A stretch of DNA of 63,996 nt, taken from contig JAPPFL010000059.1 of assembly GCA_028823855.1 (NCBI GenBank), positions 1 through 63,996 of the forward strand, in the 5' to 3' direction. The translations under genes and the position numbers were made by a program. The number at the start of each line of letters is the position of its first letter. The stretch's first letter is position 1. The stretch is from Albidovulum sp. Its GTDB lineage: Bacteria; Pseudomonadota; Alphaproteobacteria; Rhodobacterales; Rhodobacteraceae. Of this stretch, positions 63,921-63,996 are shown piece by piece. The notes beneath the pieces were generated by a model, which ran no database searches, was not told where the DNA came from, and was given only the letters and a program-made list of their open reading frames with translations.

Positions 63921-63996
63921 ATGGAATAGAAAATCCGATGGCCTAGCCTCGATTCCCAACTAAAGCAAATTGCATGACATTCTAGCCGCCCCGGCG
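63921..63996. other. Right edge, no gene seen
   Basis: The last 76 bases follow the Fe-S protein stop. No terminator or gene start is evident; the missing transporter ATPase may lie beyond the edge. Confidence 0.4.

Overview
The window looks like part of the chromosome of an alphaproteobacterium of the order Rhodobacterales. Four things point there: a CtaD with the typical Rhodobacterales N-terminal half, a DUF6446-type protein encoded between glyQ and glyS, a pyruvate phosphate dikinase paralogue with an unusual N-terminal half directly behind glyS, and a YqeY gene next to carA. The housekeeping part has moderate G+C and AT-rich spacers. It also carries an insertion sequence, several decayed mobile-element genes and broken cargo genes, as seen in symbionts or recently host-restricted lineages. 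The lifestyle is an inference.

Region 1 (1-8461) is one end of a very G+C-rich integrated element. It carries the 3' part of a PilV-like conjugative pilus gene, an exported protein, a Fic enzyme broken by one in-frame amber codon behind a minimal nucleotidyltransferase, a degenerate tRNA-like sequence, a DsbC-like oxidoreductase, a P4-type tyrosine integrase, an AlpA-type regulator and a RepC-like replication initiator. The element abuts the 3' end of tRNA-Ser(TGA) at 8462-8551. The repC reading frame runs into the tRNA with no start codon, so integration appears to have cut that gene. The other end of the element is left of the window.

Region 2 (9168-38525) is mostly core genome. It holds a D,D-carboxypeptidase/tmk/holB/tatD/metallo-hydrolase/AEC-transporter operon, tRNA-Leu(GAG), lipB, a lysophospholipase-like hydrolase, ctaD, yqeY, carA, ilvC with two divergent overlapping Lrp-family genes, a glmM-ubiH-like operon, a SleB-type lipoprotein, a glyQ-DUF6446-glyS-PPDK operon and a catalytically dead protease homologue. 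An intact IS1634-type element lies between yqeY and carA.

Region 3 (38526-40834) is a graveyard of an IS630 transposase and a serine recombinase.

Region 4 (40835-49561) is an eight-gene operon. It encodes an FrlB-like SIS deglycase, an FrlD-like PfkB kinase, a complete peptide-type ABC importer and a FAD-dependent amine oxidase, and is best read as uptake and deglycation of Amadori compounds (fructosamines). Two intercistronic hairpins flank its binding-protein gene.

Region 5 (49562-54499) contains a Cys-rich mobile-element-type protein, a TPR protein, a RbsD/FucU mutarotase plus ribokinase pair with a clear terminator, a methyltransferase and tRNA-Ser(GGA).

Region 6 (54735-63920) is a divergent catabolic locus. 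The minus strand has a broken M24 metallopeptidase, a maleate-isomerase/EutA-like enzyme, a GntR/FCD regulator and a GMC oxidoreductase. The plus strand has a second enzyme of the same Asp/Glu-racemase superfamily, two polar-amino-acid-type ABC permeases, a binding protein and an FrhB/FdhB-like Fe-S flavoprotein. No ATPase for this importer is visible before the right edge.

The less expected signals are the 25-bp hairpin shared by 1862-1886 and 50022-50046, the nucleotidyltransferase-Fic pair, the tRNA-split repC, the phased Lrp operator and the enzyme set of region 6.
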